NCBI GenBank assembly: GCA_910588065.1
Contig: CAJUPZ010000004.1
Coordinates: 1 to 64,000, forward strand
From: an uncultured Muribaculaceae bacterium
GTDB taxonomy: Bacteria > Bacteroidota > Bacteroidia > Bacteroidales > Muribaculaceae
Length of the DNA: 64,000 nucleotides
Reading direction: 5' to 3'
Below the pieces are notes generated by a model. That model was given only the letters and a program-made list of their open reading frames with translations, was not told the DNA's origin and searched no databases. Below are positions 62,381 through 64,000 of the stretch, piece by piece (within the stretch, counting starts at the first letter, position 1; the number at the start of each line of letters is the position of its first letter). A program made the position numbers and the translations under genes.

Positions 62381-64000
62381 ATGAAAAAACTACTTTTGCT
62401 AATGGCAGCCCTCCTGCTGCTAATCCCTCCGCTATATGCGCAGACAGAAACAATGAATTTCTTTACTGCAAGTAACGCATCAAACTACTCCGAAACTACA
62501 ACGGCCGGATCTGCTATTCAATATATGGGGCCAAAAGCTACCTCATTTACCACTCTGACATCTACTTTAGCAGCAAAGACCTATTTTCGCACAATGAAGA
62601 GGTCAACTAAAGATAAGAGCGATATTATTACTATTGATTGTTCATATAGTACTTCTGGAACCGGATCTTCTACCTTAACATACACTACAAGCAGAGAGCT
62701 GTCCACAAATACCGGTTCCTTAAATATCGGTATTATGTTTGGAAAGATAAAGAAGGTCACTTTTACTCTTAAATCCACTGTCATCACTCCTTTTCAAGGA
62801 GGGAGCTATAATGGAAACAATTATAATTCTAAGTGCCCACAAGGATTTGCAAGTGTATCTTCAACAAAATGGGTTTATGAGCCAATTGATGACACCAAAC
62901 CGCTTCAATTGGTAAAAGTCAACACTTGCACAATCACCTCTATTGACATCGAGTACGAACCTGGAACCGTTACTGCTCCGGAAATTCCTTCAATTTCAGT
63001 GAGTAGCGATGGAACAAACAAATATCTGTTCAGATATAATGAAGCAGCAAAGACTCTTTCAATGCCTTGTTTACCAGCCACTAGCCCGGTTTCTGTAAAA
63101 ATGCCACGTTTCGCAAATACAATTTACTATACATTCAGTGAAACAGTCCCAGCTCCAAAAGCCATTGATGCTAATGTTAGTACTAATGCCAAAGATGCTA
63201 AGACTAAATGGGTTAAATACGGGGGCGCAAATATTCCATTCACGGAAGTCAAAATTACAGATAATAAAAATCTTGCTGCTAATGACTTCTCATTAAGGAT
63301 AGTGGGCTACAATGATGTTTCTGCAATGTTCGGAACTCCCACAAAAATAAAATGCAGTTATTATCGGCCACCTGTTGCAGAGATTGATAAAGATTGGCTA
63401 CAAGAACAAGGATACGAGTACGATGAGGAAAATCATATTGTATATTATCCGGGAGGAAACCCAATAATTAAGTTTACCGCCGTTACTACAAATATCCCCA
63501 TCTATACTTATTATACAACTGATTACACAGACCCGACTCTTTCGTCAGGCGGTAAAAGAACTCAGGTTTCTGAATCTCCGTTCAAAGTTGAATTCAGGAA
63601 TATGGCACCTGGGTCAACAGATTATCCAGCAAATGGCACGAGAGATGAAATAAAAATAGCCACATTCTCTTACGGAGGCCAAAATCCGAATGATAAGTAT
63701 ATCTATGACCCCTACTACTCATCCAACAGTAAGCCTCTAACATTCAAGATTATACGCAAAGCCATAGATAAACCTAAGGCTCTGACCCTTACACAGGCCA
63801 CTGTTGATGGCAAGGACAACTATACCGGTACCGACATTCCTTCGCGCATCGGCTTAGACGAAAGTGTCAGCTTCATGTTCCAGTTCCAAGGCACAATATC
63901 CTCTAAACATAACCAGATTTTTGCAACTAAGCCGACAGGCGAGGTTGATGCAAGCTCTTGGGGTGAGGAGATTGCCTTTGATGGTGATAAACTGACTTTT
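62381..64000 (+). CDS. Large secreted protein of unknown function (3' end beyond the window)
   Basis: The frame is open from 62381 to the window end (540 residues visible, no stop). The N-terminus is a classical signal peptide (KKLLLLMAALLLLIPPLYAQ, cut near residue 21). The remainder is Thr/Ser/Asn/Tyr-rich and looks beta-rich, with stretches such as SIDIEYEPGTVTAPEIPS that recall linkers between Ig-like or carbohydrate-binding modules in Bacteroidetes surface proteins. I recognise no family. An in-frame ATG two codons upstream (62375) is an alternative start. Base composition is much more A/T-rich than the neighbouring genes, which suggests recent or separate origin. Confidence 0.75.
   Translation, partial: MKKLLLLMAALLLLIPPLYAQTETMNFFTASNASNYSETTTAGSAIQYMGPKATSFTTLTSTLAAKTYFRTMKRSTKDKSDIITIDCSYSTSGTGSSTLTYTTSRELSTNTGSLNIGIMFGKIKKVTFTLKSTVITPFQGGSYNGNNYNSKCPQGFASVSSTKWVYEPIDDTKPLQLVKVNTCTITSIDIEYEPGTVTAPEIPSISVSSDGTNKYLFRYNEAAKTLSMPCLPATSPVSVKMPRFANTIYYTFSETVPAPKAIDANVSTNAKDAKTKWVKYGGANIPFTEVKITDNKNLAANDFSLRIVGYNDVSAMFGTPTKIKCSYYRPPVAEIDKDWLQEQGYEYDEENHIVYYPGGNPIIKFTAVTTNIPIYTYYTTDYTDPTLSSGGKRTQVSESPFKVEFRNMAPGSTDYPANGTRDEIKIATFSYGGQNPNDKYIYDPYYSSNSKPLTFKIIRKAIDKPKALTLTQATVDGKDNYTGTDIPSRIGLDESVSFMFQFQGTISSKHNQIFATKPTGEVDASSWGEEIAFDGDKLTF

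Overview
The window looks like a chromosomal segment of a gut Bacteroidales bacterium, most likely Muribaculaceae (Muribaculum/Duncaniella-like). The evidence is Bacteroidetes promoters (TTTG, about 20 bp, TAnnTTTG) before many genes, families largely confined to the phylum (DUF3822, DUF4294, DUF3467, YfhO-like protein, plug-less TonB-receptor-like barrel, TrpB2-type TrpB) and an oxalate operon of the kind found in gut Muribaculaceae. The taxonomic call is inference. No rRNA genes or CRISPR arrays were seen; two tRNAs (Leu-CAA, Asp-GTC) were found.

Layout. 1-2.7 kb: edge of an accessory region with the C-terminal part of a MobV-type relaxase and an ECF sigma factor coupled to a small membrane protein, ending at the 3' end of a tRNA-Leu gene. 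2.9-9.4 kb: glycogen branching enzyme, then an oxalate operon (formyl-CoA:oxalate CoA-transferase, oxalyl-CoA decarboxylase, AEC-family carrier). 9.4-18.2 kb: PfkB kinase, DUF3822-rsmD-sirtuin, panB-MATE, a low-GC beta-propeller lipoprotein, nadB-DUF4294. 18.2-25.4 kb: pyrH-frr, a two-gene ABC-ATPase cassette lying between 16-bp direct repeats, three tandem FKBP genes, and an AAA_14/DUF4143 ATPase whose promoter overlaps 40-bp palindromic repeats. 25.7-33.5 kb: tRNA-Asp, manC, Lrp regulator, HAD-ribF, trmH-like, serS, yqeY, a DUF418 membrane protein with an apparent frameshift, and a four-helix-bundle protein. 33.6-52.3 kb, all on the minus strand: OmpA-like lipoprotein, korAB, a TPR/beta-barrel/glycosyltransferase/dihydroorotase cluster, lysS-gpsA-pgi, pncB and a GH20 hexosaminidase. 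52.6-61.3 kb, plus strand: trpB, a LolD-like ATPase, a lipoprotein, DUF3467, cysS, a YfhO-like giant membrane protein, a shortened methyltransferase-like gene and xerD. 61.3-62.1 kb: a non-coding block of nested inverted repeats and about ten small hairpins with three-base loops. 62.1 kb to the end: promoter and 5' part of a large secreted protein of unknown function.

Most genes are core metabolism and cell envelope: NAD supply by both de novo (nadB) and salvage (pncB) routes, pantothenate, pyrimidine, FAD, glycogen, and anaerobic ferredoxin-linked 2-oxoacid metabolism. The parts most worth following up are the two-gene ATPase cassette between direct repeats (19591-21523), the inverted-repeat/hairpin block (61480-62060), the palindromic operator-like repeats (25450-25562) and the frameshifted DUF418 gene (31547-32754). 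All functional assignments come from reading the sequence; no database search was run.
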